From the NCBI RefSeq assembly GCF_900240265.1, contig NZ_LT964739.1, positions 1,269,390 to 1,333,389 of the forward strand: 64,000 bases of DNA, given 5' to 3'. Positions 53,236-63,976 of the stretch are shown in pieces (positions within the stretch are counted from its first letter, which is position 1; the number at the start of each line of letters is the position of its first letter). The stretch comes from Galactobacillus timonensis (lineage in GTDB: Bacteria > Bacillota_I > Bacilli_A > Erysipelotrichales > Erysipelotrichaceae). Position numbers and translations under genes: made by a program. The notes beneath the pieces were generated by a model. The model was not told the DNA's origin. It saw only the letters and a list, made by a program, of their open reading frames with translations, and made no database searches.

Positions 53236-53613
53236 ATGAAAATAGAAAGAGAATTTCATCAGGGAGATGTCTATCTGGCAAGACTGGGCTGCCCATATGG
53301 ATCGGAACAGGGAGGAATCAGACCAGTCATTGTATTGCAAAATGATGCTGGCTGTATTTACTCCCCGACCGTCACAATGGTACCGCTGACAGGAACCATC
53401 AAGAAACAGCACTTACCGTCACATTACGTGCTGCAGGATGCAAGATTTCTGCGGAAGCGGTCAATGGTGCTTGGAGAACAGATAGATACGATAGACAAAG
53501 GAAGGATGATTTCCTACCTTGGCACATTGAGCAAACGGGATCTTGAAGCAACAGCAGAAGCTGTGAAGGAACATCTTGGATTCTATGTTCCGGAATGTGC
53601 TGAAGCACCGTAG
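53236..53613 (+). CDS. mazF: MazF/PemK-type endoribonuclease toxin, no antitoxin seen
   Basis: A 125-residue mRNA interferase. Family blocks: QGDVYLARLG (substrate loop), QGGIRPVIVLQND, SPTVTMVPLT, and GEQIDTIDKGRM. The start lies 30 bp from the IS1182 end, so any upstream antitoxin gene has been displaced. The gene downstream is tnpW, not an antitoxin. AGGTGAG is a moderate ribosome binding site. In Tn4451-like gut elements, MazF-like genes may act as standalone regulators. Confidence 0.85.
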   Translation: MKIEREFHQGDVYLARLGCPYGSEQGGIRPVIVLQNDAGCIYSPTVTMVPLTGTIKKQHLPSHYVLQDARFLRKRSMVLGEQIDTIDKGRMISYLGTLSKRDLEATAEAVKEHLGFYVPECAEAP

Positions 53614-53638
53614 AAATAACAGAGTTTTGGAGAACAAT

Positions 53639-53848
53639 ATGAAAAAAATAATTAGTGGCATTACTGACTCCAACGTGGAGAACAATGGCAAACCGCAAGG
53701 CATCAAAATATCGGAAACATATACGAAGAAAATCGGGAAGGTTGTCTTTCATGTTTCTGCACATTCTCATCATACAGCTAAGCAGACAGCACCAGAAATG
53801 ATTCTGCAGATGCTTGAGAACAAAGTGCTCATGGAAGGATGCGAATAA
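53639..53848 (+). CDS. tnpW: TnpW-like transposon-encoded small protein
   Basis: A 69-residue protein (MKKIISGITDSNVENN to LENKVLMEGCE). The VVFHVSAHSH-KQTAPEMILQMLENK pattern matches the TnpW proteins that accompany large serine recombinases in Firmicutes transposons. Start at 53639 with TTGGAGAA upstream. Confidence 0.75.
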   Translation: MKKIISGITDSNVENNGKPQGIKISETYTKKIGKVVFHVSAHSHHTAKQTAPEMILQMLENKVLMEGCE

Positions 53849-53910
53849 TGCATCGAGATCCTTCTTTTAAGAAACAGCAGGCAGTATAGTAGTCTTGTAC
53901 GAAGGTCTGA

Positions 53911-55635
<1,725 letters not shown>

Positions 55636-55639
55636 ACAA

Positions 55640-55810
55640 AATACCCCGATCATCATAAAGTACCCCTTCTGGCAGTACACAAAAGAGAATCCGAAGGCTT
55701 TCTATGCCTGCATTAACAAGGGCGAGGCGTACTGCACAAAGGAGATTGCGGACAGGGCCGTGTGCATTGACGGGGATATTGAAGAAGTATTGCGGAAGCT
55801 GACGACATAG
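55640..55810 (+). pseudogene. C-terminal fragment of a third class-M-like sirtuin
   Basis: From 55640 the frame reads NTPIIIKYPFWQYTKENP, then KAFYACINKGEAYCTKEI, and ends IEEVLRKLTT at TAG 55808. It aligns with the C-terminus of the intact sirtuin at 14.2 kb (NTPGIVKYSFWKMTYEWP, TYACLNLGEAVTPKEI, INDDIGATLKKL). Everything before GGNTP is missing and the recombinase gene lies there instead. The element therefore seems inserted in, or recombined into, a sirtuin gene. Confidence 0.8.
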
Positions 55811-55897
55811 CAGTCTCAGAAGGCATAGTAGACAATTGAATCGAAATGTGGCACAGTATCGATATAAAAGTAAACGCTATTTGGAAAGGAGATATCC

Positions 55898-56491
55898 GTG
55901 CCGATCAATCCAATTGTTATGAAAAAGATAAAGGAAAATCACAACATCATAACGACAAAGCAGGTCATAGAACTGGGGTTTTCCAAGGCACTGCTTCCAA
56001 AGTATGTGAGGGAAGGTCTGATGGAGCGAGTGCGGCAGGGTGTTTATATCCTTGCTGGGAAAAGTCATGATGATATGTATACGATGATGCTGAGATCGGA
56101 GAAGATCATTTTCTCTCATGAAACCGCAATCTTTCTGCTGGGATTATCGGATCGGACGCCTTTTCAGCATTCTGTAACAATTCCTTCTGATACTTCTTTG
56201 CCGAACTCATTGAAGGATGAGTGCAAATGCTATTATGTAAAACCAGAACTTCATTCGATTGGGCTGACGGAAGAAAAGACTACATTTGGAAATGCGGTCA
56301 GATGCTATAACGCGGAGCGCTGTGTCTGCGATGTGCTGCGGGATCGAAATCGTATGGATGAAGATACCGTTCTGAATTTCATCAGAAGTTATGTGGCATA
56401 CGATAAGAAGGATCTGAATCTGCTGGCAGAATACGGACAGATTTTTCATGCAGAGGACAAAATCAGGACATATCTGGAGTTTCTGCTATGA
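55898..56491 (+). CDS. abiEi: AbiEi-type antitoxin (type IV TA system)
   Basis: A 197-residue protein. The N-terminal winged helix is TTKQVIELGFSKALLPKYVREG with LMERVRQGVYIL. It is followed by the AbiEi transcriptional-regulator domain (SHETAIFLLGLSDRTPFQHSVTIP). It represses its own operon and counters AbiEii. GTG start at 55898 with GGAAAGGAGAT upstream. Stop overlaps the abiEii start. Confidence 0.88.
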   Translation: MPINPIVMKKIKENHNIITTKQVIELGFSKALLPKYVREGLMERVRQGVYILAGKSHDDMYTMMLRSEKIIFSHETAIFLLGLSDRTPFQHSVTIPSDTSLPNSLKDECKCYYVKPELHSIGLTEEKTTFGNAVRCYNAERCVCDVLRDRNRMDEDTVLNFIRSYVAYDKKDLNLLAEYGQIFHAEDKIRTYLEFLL

Positions 56492-56967
56492 GTACGAAAG
56501 CGATGAGTTTAAAAGGAAGAATCAACAATTATGCCAAGGTAAATCATATGGCTGCGCAGGTTGTTCTTCAGAATCTTATGTTCGAACGTCTGCTTGCAAG
56601 ATTATCGGATTCTGTGTATAGGGATAAGTTTGTTGTAAAAGGTGGCATGCTGGTTGCGGCAATTGTTGGCCTGGATACAAGGGCGACGATGGATCTTGAT
56701 ACAACACTTCGTGATCTTCCATTAACAGAGGATAAGATCAGGAAAGCCTTTGAAGAAATAATCGCTATCGATAAGGAGGATGAGGTTATATTTCTTCTGA
56801 AGTCAATTGAACCGATTCGCAAAGATGATGTTTATGGCGGATATCGTGTAAGAATAGAAGAAGAAATTCCGAAACTGTATCATCTGGTAAAAAGTACAGG
56901 AAAATATTGTATAAACCAGCAATATTATCTGGCATGTCCTTTGGAAACATTGTTTCTGAATGCATGA
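56488..56967 (+). CDS. abiEii: AbiEii-type nucleotidyltransferase toxin, shortened
   Basis: The N-terminal half of the AbiEii toxin is clear: ERLLARLSDSVYRDKFVVKG, GGMLVAAIVGLDTRATMDLD and the nucleotidyltransferase-like acid pair in MDLDTTL. Full AbiEii proteins are nearer 280-300 residues; this one has 159. After YGGYRVRIEEEIPKLYH the sequence no longer looks like the family and ends close to tRNA-Arg. An internal deletion or frameshift is likely. It may be inactive, leaving the antitoxin functional. Confidence 0.75.
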   Translation: MSTKAMSLKGRINNYAKVNHMAAQVVLQNLMFERLLARLSDSVYRDKFVVKGGMLVAAIVGLDTRATMDLDTTLRDLPLTEDKIRKAFEEIIAIDKEDEVIFLLKSIEPIRKDDVYGGYRVRIEEEIPKLYHLVKSTGKYCINQQYYLACPLETLFLNA

Positions 56968-57011
56968 TTTGATAATATGATAATCGAATCAAGGTTATTA
57001 AAAGTGAATAT

Positions 57012-57085
57012 GCGCCGATAGCTCAACTGGATAGAGCATTTGACTACGAATCAAAAGGTTGCGGGTTCGACTCCTGTTCGGCGCA
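57012..57085 (+). tRNA. tRNA-Arg (anticodon ACG)
   Basis: Acceptor GCGCCGA pairs with TCGGCGC. D arm GCTC...GAGC, anticodon stem TTTGA/TCAAA around CTACGAA with anticodon ACG, and T arm GCGGG TTCGACT CCTGT. CCA is not encoded. It marks the return to core DNA and could have served as an integration site. Confidence 0.95.
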
Positions 57086-57095
57086 CTGAAAACGC

Positions 57096-57116
57096 AGCCC
57101 TGAAAAGGGCTTTTTT
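57096..57116 (+). terminator. terminator after tRNA-Arg
   Basis: AGCCCT/AGGGCT stem with a GAAA loop followed by a T tract (57111-57116). Confidence 0.85.
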
Positions 57117-57139
57117 CAACCCTAGCGGAGGAAGAGGAT

Positions 57140-58798
57140 ATGAGCGATTATTCGACCAGGATTTTTGAAGCAGCAAAGAACGCCATCAAGAAAGTTTATG
57201 ACATCGACATTGATGAGAAACTGCTGATTGTTGAAATACCGAAAAATCCCAAGATGGGGGATTATTCGACGTCGGTCGCTATGCGCCTTGCAAAAACCCT
57301 GCATAAGAGCCCGGCCGTCATTGCCCAGGGACTTGTTGAAGAGTTGAAAGCTGAACTGCCAGAGGTTTCCAGCGTTGAAGTGGCCAACCCCGGCTTTATC
57401 AATTTCCGTATTTCGGAGAGCTCTCTGTCTTCCGTGATTAATCAGATCATTGACGCCGCAGATGATTATGGCAAAAACAATACGGGCAAAGGAAAGAAAT
57501 ATCTCGTCGAATGGGTATCCGCCAATCCGACCGGAGACCTCCATTGCGGACATGCCCGCAACGCCGCCTGGGGCGACTGCATCTGCCGTCTGATGGAAAA
57601 GTCCGGCTATGATGTTTTGAGAGAGTATTATGTCAATGATGCCGGCAACCAGATTGTCATGCTCGGAGAGTCGCTGATCTCCCGCTATTTTGAATATTTC
57701 GGCAAAGAATATCCATTGCCGGAAAACGGTTATCATGCGGAAGACGTAAAGCAGATCGCCATTGACATTGCCAAAGCTGACGGTGATAAGTGGCTGGACG
57801 CGGATCCGGATGAGCGACTTGCATACTTCAAACAGCAGGGCATTGATCGCGAACTGGAAAAGATTAAGAATGATCTGGAACTGTTCCGCTGCCACATTAC
57901 CAGCTGGTGCCATGAGACATTCTTCTATCAGAATAACAGCGAAAGAATTAAGGCCTGCCTCGATCGGATGAAGGAGATGGGCCTCACCTATGAGAAGGAT
58001 GGAGCCCTCTGGTTCAGGAGCACAGAATACGGCGATGACAAAGACCGCGTTCTGCGCAAGAGCGATGGCACCCTGTCGTACCTTACACCGGATATTGCCA
58101 ACCACGTTTATAAAGTCGAAAGAGGCTATCCGTACCTGGTTGACCTTTGGGGAGCGGACCACCACAGCTACATCACACGTATGCAGTGCGCACTGACTGC
58201 GCTTGGTTATCCCAAGGGCACACTGACTGTTGATCTGATTCAGATGGTACGCATGGTCGAAGACGGCAAAGAAGTGAAGATGAGCAAGCGCACTGGCAAC
58301 GCCATTACGCTGCGCGAGCTGTGCGAAGATGTCGGTGTCGATGCGGTCAGATGGTTCTTCGTTTCCAAGGATGTATCGACGCAGATGGATTTTGATCTGA
58401 AACTTGCCCGCACAAAGTCCAATGACAACCCGGTCTATTATGCGCAGTATGCTTACAGCCGTATGCATTCGATTTTGAACAATCCGGAGATTCCTTCGCT
58501 GCACAAAGAAGAGAATTACGATCGTTTGAATGATCCGAAGGAATTGCAGATGCTGAAGATGATGAGCGAGTTCCCGAATGAAGTCGCAACGGCGGCCGCA
58601 AACCGGAAACCAAATCGCATTACGGAGTACATTCAGTCGTTTGTTAAAGTGTTCCACAGCTACTACAACAGCAGCCGTGTCAACAATCCGGAAGATCCAC
58701 AGCTGACAAACCAGCGTCTCGCTCTGATTACAGCCGCTTCCATTACGCTGAAAAACGCACTTGATCTTGTCGGCGTTTCGGCACCGGACAAGATGTAA
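57140..58798 (+). CDS. argS: Arginyl-tRNA synthetase
   Basis: A class I aminoacyl-tRNA synthetase of 552 residues. The N-terminal Add-1 domain spans 1-110. The HIGH-type motif is NPTGDLHCGHARNA, and the KMSKS-type loop is KEVKMSKRTGNA. A C-terminal anticodon-binding DALR domain follows about 435. GGAGGAAGAGG lies upstream of ATG 57140. It sits 54 bp after a tRNA-Arg gene and just before the arginine deiminase operon. Confidence 0.96.
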   Translation: MSDYSTRIFEAAKNAIKKVYDIDIDEKLLIVEIPKNPKMGDYSTSVAMRLAKTLHKSPAVIAQGLVEELKAELPEVSSVEVANPGFINFRISESSLSSVINQIIDAADDYGKNNTGKGKKYLVEWVSANPTGDLHCGHARNAAWGDCICRLMEKSGYDVLREYYVNDAGNQIVMLGESLISRYFEYFGKEYPLPENGYHAEDVKQIAIDIAKADGDKWLDADPDERLAYFKQQGIDRELEKIKNDLELFRCHITSWCHETFFYQNNSERIKACLDRMKEMGLTYEKDGALWFRSTEYGDDKDRVLRKSDGTLSYLTPDIANHVYKVERGYPYLVDLWGADHHSYITRMQCALTALGYPKGTLTVDLIQMVRMVEDGKEVKMSKRTGNAITLRELCEDVGVDAVRWFFVSKDVSTQMDFDLKLARTKSNDNPVYYAQYAYSRMHSILNNPEIPSLHKEENYDRLNDPKELQMLKMMSEFPNEVATAAANRKPNRITEYIQSFVKVFHSYYNSSRVNNPEDPQLTNQRLALITAASITLKNALDLVGVSAPDKM

Positions 58799-58823
58799 TT
58801 TCTGAATCTATAATCTTCCTGTG

Positions 58824-58860
58824 AAACCGCCTGGCGTGTGTTATGCGCGGGCGGTTTTTT
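58824..58860 (+). terminator. terminator after argS
   Basis: AACCGCC (58825-58831) pairs with GGCGGTT (58850-58856), followed by T residues. Confidence 0.85.
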
Positions 58861-59175
58861 GCGGACAGCTGGAAGAATATACAGCTTGAAAAGTAAAAAA
58901 ATACAATTTTAGAGATGGATAACAGGGAACATTGATTGCATGTTATTAAGAAGAACTTTTGCCATATGCTTCGGCCATTGAATTGTAAAAAGTAAATCAA
59001 TACGATAAATAAGCCTTTTTTTTTGCTTTTTTTGCTGGTGTGCATATCAACATGCAGGAAGTTAAGGCTGGGGAACAGGATGAAAAATGCGCAATATTGA
59101 AAAGACAGAAATATACAATTATATCCATTGATAAATTCCGACATAGAATACAGATGGGATATATGCTGATCATAG

Positions 59176-59189
59176 TGAAAGCGGTTACA
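59176..59189 (+). promoter_or_regulatory. cre site before arcA
   Basis: TGAAAGCGGTTACA fits the cre consensus TGWNANCGNTNNCA at every position, 49 bp before the arcA start. CcpA control of arginine deiminase operons is established in lactic acid bacteria and streptococci. The rest of the 58861-59237 gap is AT-rich, with AATACAATTT and ATACAATTAT tracts that could bind ArgR-type regulators. I could not fix a promoter. Confidence 0.6.
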
Positions 59190-59237
59190 AGTCTGCGCGC
59201 AAGTTAGTATCGCTCACATAATTAGATGGAGATGAAA

Positions 59238-60464
59238 ATGAAAGGTATTAACGTTCACAGCGAAGTGGCGCCTCTGAAGAAGGTGCTTCTTCATCGACCG
59301 GGAAATGAACTTCTCAATCTTACCCCGGCAACCATGGAAAGACTGCTTTTTGATGACATTCCTTACCTTGAAGTAGCTCAAAAGGAACATGACACATTTG
59401 CCCAGCTGCTTCGCGATAACGGCGTCGAAGTCGTTTATCTGGAAGACCTCATGACAGAGGTTCTCAAGCTTCATCCGGAAGTTACACAGCCCTTCCTGAT
59501 GCAGTGGCTTGAAGAAGGCGGCATTCATACAGAAAAGTGGCAGAAGAAACTGTATGAGTATCTGACCAGTAACTTCAAGGGCAAGGATCTTGTCCTGAAG
59601 ACGATGGAAGGCATCAACCTGAAAGAGTGCTATGACATCGATAATAACCATTCTCTTGTTGACCTGACCTCGGATCCGCAGAAGCTCATCGTTGACCCGA
59701 TGCCGAATCTGTATTTCACCCGGGACCCGTTCGGATCCATCGGCCGCGGCATCTCACTGAACAAGATGACCTTCCCGACCCGCAACCGCGAAACAATCTA
59801 TGCGGATTACATCTTCAAGTATCATCCGGATTACATCGGCACACCGTTCTACATGAACCGGAATGCCAACTTCCATATTGAGGGCGGCGATATTCTGAAT
59901 CTGACGGCTGATACGCTGGCGGTCGGTATTTCCCAGCGCACAACACCGGAAGCACTCGAAGTTCTTGCGGTACATCTGTTCCGTGATCCGGAATGCAAGA
60001 TCCGTACCGTCCTTGCCTTTGCGATTCCAGAATCCCGAGCCTTCATGCACCTGGATACGGTATTTACAGCAATTGATTACAACAAGTACACCGTTCATCC
60101 GGAAATCCTTGGACCACTGAAGGTTTATGAGATTACACCGGGCACCAATGGACACCGCATGAATGTTCGTGAGATCGATTCTACGCTGCATGATGTCCTT
60201 TGCAAGTACACGAAGCAGGATGAGGTTGAATTAATCCAGTGCGGCGGCGGCGATATGATCGCAGCGCAGCGTGAGCAGTGGAATGATGGCTCCAACACAT
60301 TGGCAATTGCACCGAATAAAGTTGTTGTCTACGAGCGTAATACCGTCACCAACAAGGTTCTGCGTGACCATGGCGTCAATGTCCTGACCATTCCGAGTGC
60401 AGAGCTGTCCAGAGGCAGAGGCGGCCCAAGATGCATGTCCATGCCGCTGGTACGTGCCGACTGA
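59238..60464 (+). CDS. arcA: Arginine deiminase
   Basis: It converts L-arginine to citrulline and ammonia. The protein has 408 residues. Motifs in order: [59 protein letters not shown], and the nucleophile C399 in [14 protein letters not shown]. Of the nearby ATGs, 59238 has GGAG six bases upstream. First gene of the arc operon. Confidence 0.96.
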   Translation: MKGINVHSEVAPLKKVLLHRPGNELLNLTPATMERLLFDDIPYLEVAQKEHDTFAQLLRDNGVEVVYLEDLMTEVLKLHPEVTQPFLMQWLEEGGIHTEKWQKKLYEYLTSNFKGKDLVLKTMEGINLKECYDIDNNHSLVDLTSDPQKLIVDPMPNLYFTRDPFGSIGRGISLNKMTFPTRNRETIYADYIFKYHPDYIGTPFYMNRNANFHIEGGDILNLTADTLAVGISQRTTPEALEVLAVHLFRDPECKIRTVLAFAIPESRAFMHLDTVFTAIDYNKYTVHPEILGPLKVYEITPGTNGHRMNVREIDSTLHDVLCKYTKQDEVELIQCGGGDMIAAQREQWNDGSNTLAIAPNKVVVYERNTVTNKVLRDHGVNVLTIPSAELSRGRGGPRCMSMPLVRAD

Positions 60465-60501
60465 CAATACATCCAAAGGAAACCCTAAAGGAGAAAATTT
60501 T

Positions 60502-61494
60502 ATGGGCGTAAATATTTGTGGAAGAAGCTTTCTGACCCTGCTTGACTTCACGCCGGAAGAGATCAATTACATGATCGATCTCGCGATTGAATTCAAGAAC
60601 CTGAAGAGAAATGGTGTTGACCACAGCTATCTGAAGGGGAAACAGGTTGTTCTGCTGTTCGAAAAAACATCGACCAGAACAAGATGCGCATTTGAAGTCG
60701 GCGCAAGAGATCTCGGCATGGGTGTCACATTCCTGGATTCCAAGTCTTCCCAGATGGGAAACAAAGAGTCTCTGGAAGATACCGCGAAGGTTCTGGGCCG
60801 CATGTTTGACGGCATCGAGTACCGTGGCTACAAGCAGAGCGTTGTTGAAGAACTGGCAAAGTATTCCGGTGTCCCGGTATGGAATGGTCTGACGGATGAT
60901 TTCCATCCGACCCAGATGCTCGCTGACATCATGACAGCGAAGGAAGAGTTCGGCGATGTCCGTGGACGGAAGCTGACCTTCTTCGGTGATGCAAGAAACA
61001 ATGTTGCCAATTCCCTGATGGTTGTCTGCGCTAAGCTTGGCATGCACTTCTGCGCCTGCGGACCGGAAGAAAACATGCCGAAGAAGGAGCTTGTTGACAA
61101 GTGCCGTGAAATCGCAAAGGAAACCGGCGCAGAAATTACGCTGACCAACGACGTGAAGGAAGGCGCAAAGGATGCCGACATCCTCTATACGGATATCTGG
61201 GTATCCATGGGCGAGCCGGCGGAACTCTGGGGCAAGAGAATTGAACTTCTCCGTCCGTACCAGGTGAACAAGGAAGTAATGGCAATGGCAAAGCCGACAG
61301 CGATCTTTGAGCACTGCCTGCCGAGCTTCCATGACAGAAACACCACGATCGGCGAAGACATCTACCAGAAGTATGGTCTCGAAGCCATGGAAGTAACGGA
61401 CGATGTGTTCCTTGGACACCAGGCACGTCAGTTCCAGGAGGCTGAAAACCGTATGCATACAATCAAGGCCGTGATGTATGCAACTCTGAAGTGA
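60502..61494 (+). CDS. arcB: Ornithine carbamoyltransferase (catabolic)
   Basis: It splits citrulline with phosphate into ornithine and carbamoyl phosphate. 330 residues. The carbamoyl-phosphate loop is STRTRCAFEVGA. DDFHPTQMLAD follows in the first domain. Ornithine-binding residues are in WVSMGEP, and EHCLPSFHD has the catalytic Cys. AAAGGAG precedes ATG 60502. Its place between arcA and arcC supports the catabolic role over anabolic ArgF. Confidence 0.95.
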   Translation: MGVNICGRSFLTLLDFTPEEINYMIDLAIEFKNLKRNGVDHSYLKGKQVVLLFEKTSTRTRCAFEVGARDLGMGVTFLDSKSSQMGNKESLEDTAKVLGRMFDGIEYRGYKQSVVEELAKYSGVPVWNGLTDDFHPTQMLADIMTAKEEFGDVRGRKLTFFGDARNNVANSLMVVCAKLGMHFCACGPEENMPKKELVDKCREIAKETGAEITLTNDVKEGAKDADILYTDIWVSMGEPAELWGKRIELLRPYQVNKEVMAMAKPTAIFEHCLPSFHDRNTTIGEDIYQKYGLEAMEVTDDVFLGHQARQFQEAENRMHTIKAVMYATLK

Positions 61495-61499
61495 TCCCA

Positions 61500-62441
61500 A
61501 TGTCGGAACGTATTGTTGTTGCTCTCGGGGGGAATGCCTTAGGCAAGACCCCCGAAGAGCAGCTTGAACTGGTCAGACATACGGCAAAGACCATAGTTGA
61601 TCTGGTTGCGGCTGGATATGAAGTTATTGTCAGCCACGGAAACGGTCCCCAGGTCGGCATGATCAATCTTGCCATGGAATTCTCTTCTGCCAAGGGCGGC
61701 GGAACACCGTATATGCCATTCCCGGAATGCGGCGCAATGAGCCAGGGCTACATCGGCTATCATCTGCAGCAGGCCATTCAGCAGGAACTTGCTGCGCGCG
61801 GCATTAAGAAGGATTGTGCAACCGTCGTTACCCAGATTGTTGTATCTGAGGATGACCCCGGATTCCAGCATCCGACCAAGCCGGTAGGCAGCTTCTATAC
61901 AAAGGAAGAAGCAGACAAGATTGCGGCAGAAAAAGGGTTCACATTCGTCGAAGATGCAGGACGCGGCTGGCGCCGTGTCGTTCCTTCACCAATCCCGCAC
62001 CGGATTGTTGAATTGAATATGATCCGTCAGCTCGTTGACGCAGGTGACATTGTGATCTGCGCAGGCGGCGGCGGCATCCCGGTGGTTGAGACGGAACATG
62101 GTCTCAAGGGCGTCGCAGCGGTAATTGACAAGGATCGCTCCAGCGCTCTGCTTGCGGATACGATTCATGCCGATAAGCTGATCATTCTGACGGCGGTTGA
62201 TCGTGTCTGCATTAATTTCAACAAGCCGGATCAAAAAGAACTCGAAACCATGAATGCGGCACAGGCACGCAGGTATATTGAGGAGAATCAGTTTGCCAAA
62301 GGCAGTATGCTGCCGAAGGTTGAATCCTGCCTGGCGTTTGTTGAAAGCAATTCAAATGGTGGTACGGCATTGATTACTTCACTGTCCCGTGCCGCGGAAG
62401 CACTTGAGGGTAAAACAGGAACAGTCATTACGAAAGACTGA
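61500..62441 (+). CDS. arcC: Carbamate kinase
   Basis: It makes ATP from carbamoyl phosphate and ADP, the energy-yielding step of the pathway. 313 residues. VVALGGNALG and SHGNGPQVGM are the substrate loops. RRVVPSPIPHRIVE and VICAGGGGIPVVE mark the family, and LLADTIHADKLIILTAVD is near the nucleotide site. ATG 61500 lies five bases after the arcB stop. Confidence 0.96.
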   Translation: MSERIVVALGGNALGKTPEEQLELVRHTAKTIVDLVAAGYEVIVSHGNGPQVGMINLAMEFSSAKGGGTPYMPFPECGAMSQGYIGYHLQQAIQQELAARGIKKDCATVVTQIVVSEDDPGFQHPTKPVGSFYTKEEADKIAAEKGFTFVEDAGRGWRRVVPSPIPHRIVELNMIRQLVDAGDIVICAGGGGIPVVETEHGLKGVAAVIDKDRSSALLADTIHADKLIILTAVDRVCINFNKPDQKELETMNAAQARRYIEENQFAKGSMLPKVESCLAFVESNSNGGTALITSLSRAAEALEGKTGTVITKD

Positions 62442-62467
62442 TTCCATTCCAGGAGATAGAGATAATT

Positions 62468-63922
62468 ATGAGTAATACTGAACATAAGAAGAGAAGACTA
62501 GGCACATTTGGTATATTGCTGCTTGTCCTTCTGTTCGTGGCTGTTGTGACATGGATCTGCGCAGGCAAAACGTACACGACCGCAGATGGTGAGACGGGGG
62601 TTGTCACTGCCGCTACCTTCAGCCAGATTTTAATGGCACCGATCGCAGGCTTCCATAATGCCGGCGATGTCATCGGATTCGTATTCTGCCTTGGCGCATT
62701 CCTTGCTCTGGTCAATGCGACCGGCGCTCTGGAAGCGGGCATCCATCAGCTGGTAAAGAAGCTGCATGGCAAGGAAACAAGACTGATCTGGATCCTCATG
62801 TTCCTGTTCTCGATCGGCGGTACCACCTATGGTATGGGTGAAGAGACCGTCGGCTTCTACATCCTTCTTGCAGCGACAATGACCGCTGCCGGAATGGATC
62901 CGATCGTTGGTGCGGCGACAGTTCTGCTTGGCGCCGGTACTGGCGTTCTGGGTTCGACAATCAACCCGTTTGCGACAGGAGCGGCTGTTGATGCGGCACG
63001 TTCCGTCGGCGTTGAAGTCAACATGGGCACCCTCTATGCGGAAGGCGTCATTCTGTGGCTTGGCACATATTTGATTTCCGCTTTATTTGTAACGAAATAT
63101 GCGAAGCATGTCATGGCGACCAAGGGCTCGATTCTGACTGCAGATCAGCTGAATACATGCAAAGCAGCTTACGGCCACTCTACAGAAATCAGCACAGACG
63201 AAGCTCTGACCAGCCGTCAGAAGACCTGTCTCTGGATTTTTGCAATCACGTTTGTAGTAATGATTCTTGGCTTCATTCCTTGGGGATCTCTGAATGAAGG
63301 GGCATACAATGCCATGGGATGGACCGGATTCCTTACAGGCAGCCAGCTTGGCGATTGGTGGTTCGATGATGCGGCTACCTGGTTTGTATTAATGGGAATT
63401 ATCATCGGCCTGATTGGCATGCCCGATCGTTCTAAGCTTTCCAGCACGATCATTTCCGGTATCGGCGACATGATTGCTGTTAACCTTGTCATCGCTCTGG
63501 CACGTGCTACGACGGTTCTGATGAGTGAAACAGGTCTTGGCTCCTGGATCGTTGAGGCATCGGTCAATGCTCTGGCTACGTCCGGTATGCCTGCAGGTCT
63601 GTTCGGCTTCCTGGACTATCTGCTCCATATCGGTCTCAGCTTCCTGGTTCCTTCATCGTCCGGTCTGGCGGCACTTTCTTCGCCGATCGTTTCCCCGATC
63701 GTTGCCGGTATGAACTGGTCTGTTGAAACATCCATTATGTGCAACGTTGCGGCAAATGGTCTCGTCAACCTCTTTACGCCGACCTGCGGATTCATCATGG
63801 GCGGCCTTGCTCTGGCAAGAATTCCGTACGACGTATGGCTGAAGTGGGCGAGAAAGCTTCTTCTCATCCTCGGCGTTGCGGTCGGTGTTGTTCTTACCGT
63901 CTGCATGATCATTCTCAGCTGA
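62468..63922 (+). CDS. YfcC-family transporter, probable arginine/ornithine carrier
   Basis: A 484-residue polytopic membrane protein with about 12 segments, starting GTFGILLLVLLFVAVVTWI. It belongs to the C4-dicarboxylate-anaerobic-carrier-like YfcC group (GTTYGMGEETVGFY, GSTINPFATGAA, VPSSSGLAALSSPI). It is not the APC-type ArcD. As the last arc gene it most likely imports arginine or exchanges it for ornithine. That role is inferred from context. Confidence 0.85.
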   Translation: MSNTEHKKRRLGTFGILLLVLLFVAVVTWICAGKTYTTADGETGVVTAATFSQILMAPIAGFHNAGDVIGFVFCLGAFLALVNATGALEAGIHQLVKKLHGKETRLIWILMFLFSIGGTTYGMGEETVGFYILLAATMTAAGMDPIVGAATVLLGAGTGVLGSTINPFATGAAVDAARSVGVEVNMGTLYAEGVILWLGTYLISALFVTKYAKHVMATKGSILTADQLNTCKAAYGHSTEISTDEALTSRQKTCLWIFAITFVVMILGFIPWGSLNEGAYNAMGWTGFLTGSQLGDWWFDDAATWFVLMGIIIGLIGMPDRSKLSSTIISGIGDMIAVNLVIALARATTVLMSETGLGSWIVEASVNALATSGMPAGLFGFLDYLLHIGLSFLVPSSSGLAALSSPIVSPIVAGMNWSVETSIMCNVAANGLVNLFTPTCGFIMGGLALARIPYDVWLKWARKLLLILGVAVGVVLTVCMIILS

Positions 63923-63942
63923 GCATCGTGGTTCAAACACGG

Positions 63943-63976
63943 ACAGGCGGCATTCTTCGGAATTGCCGCCTGTTTT
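63943..63976 (+). terminator. terminator of the arc operon
   Basis: ACAGGCGGCA (63943-63952) pairs perfectly with TGCCGCCTGT (63964-63973), followed by TTTTCT. Confidence 0.9.

Noticed and set aside
57122..58657. 511-codon minus-strand open frame opposite argS
   Set aside because: Exact antisense shadow of argS; no ribosome binding site and no recognisable protein motifs.
60376..61500. 374-codon minus-strand open frame opposite arcB
   Set aside because: Shadow of arcB; composition is unlike a protein.
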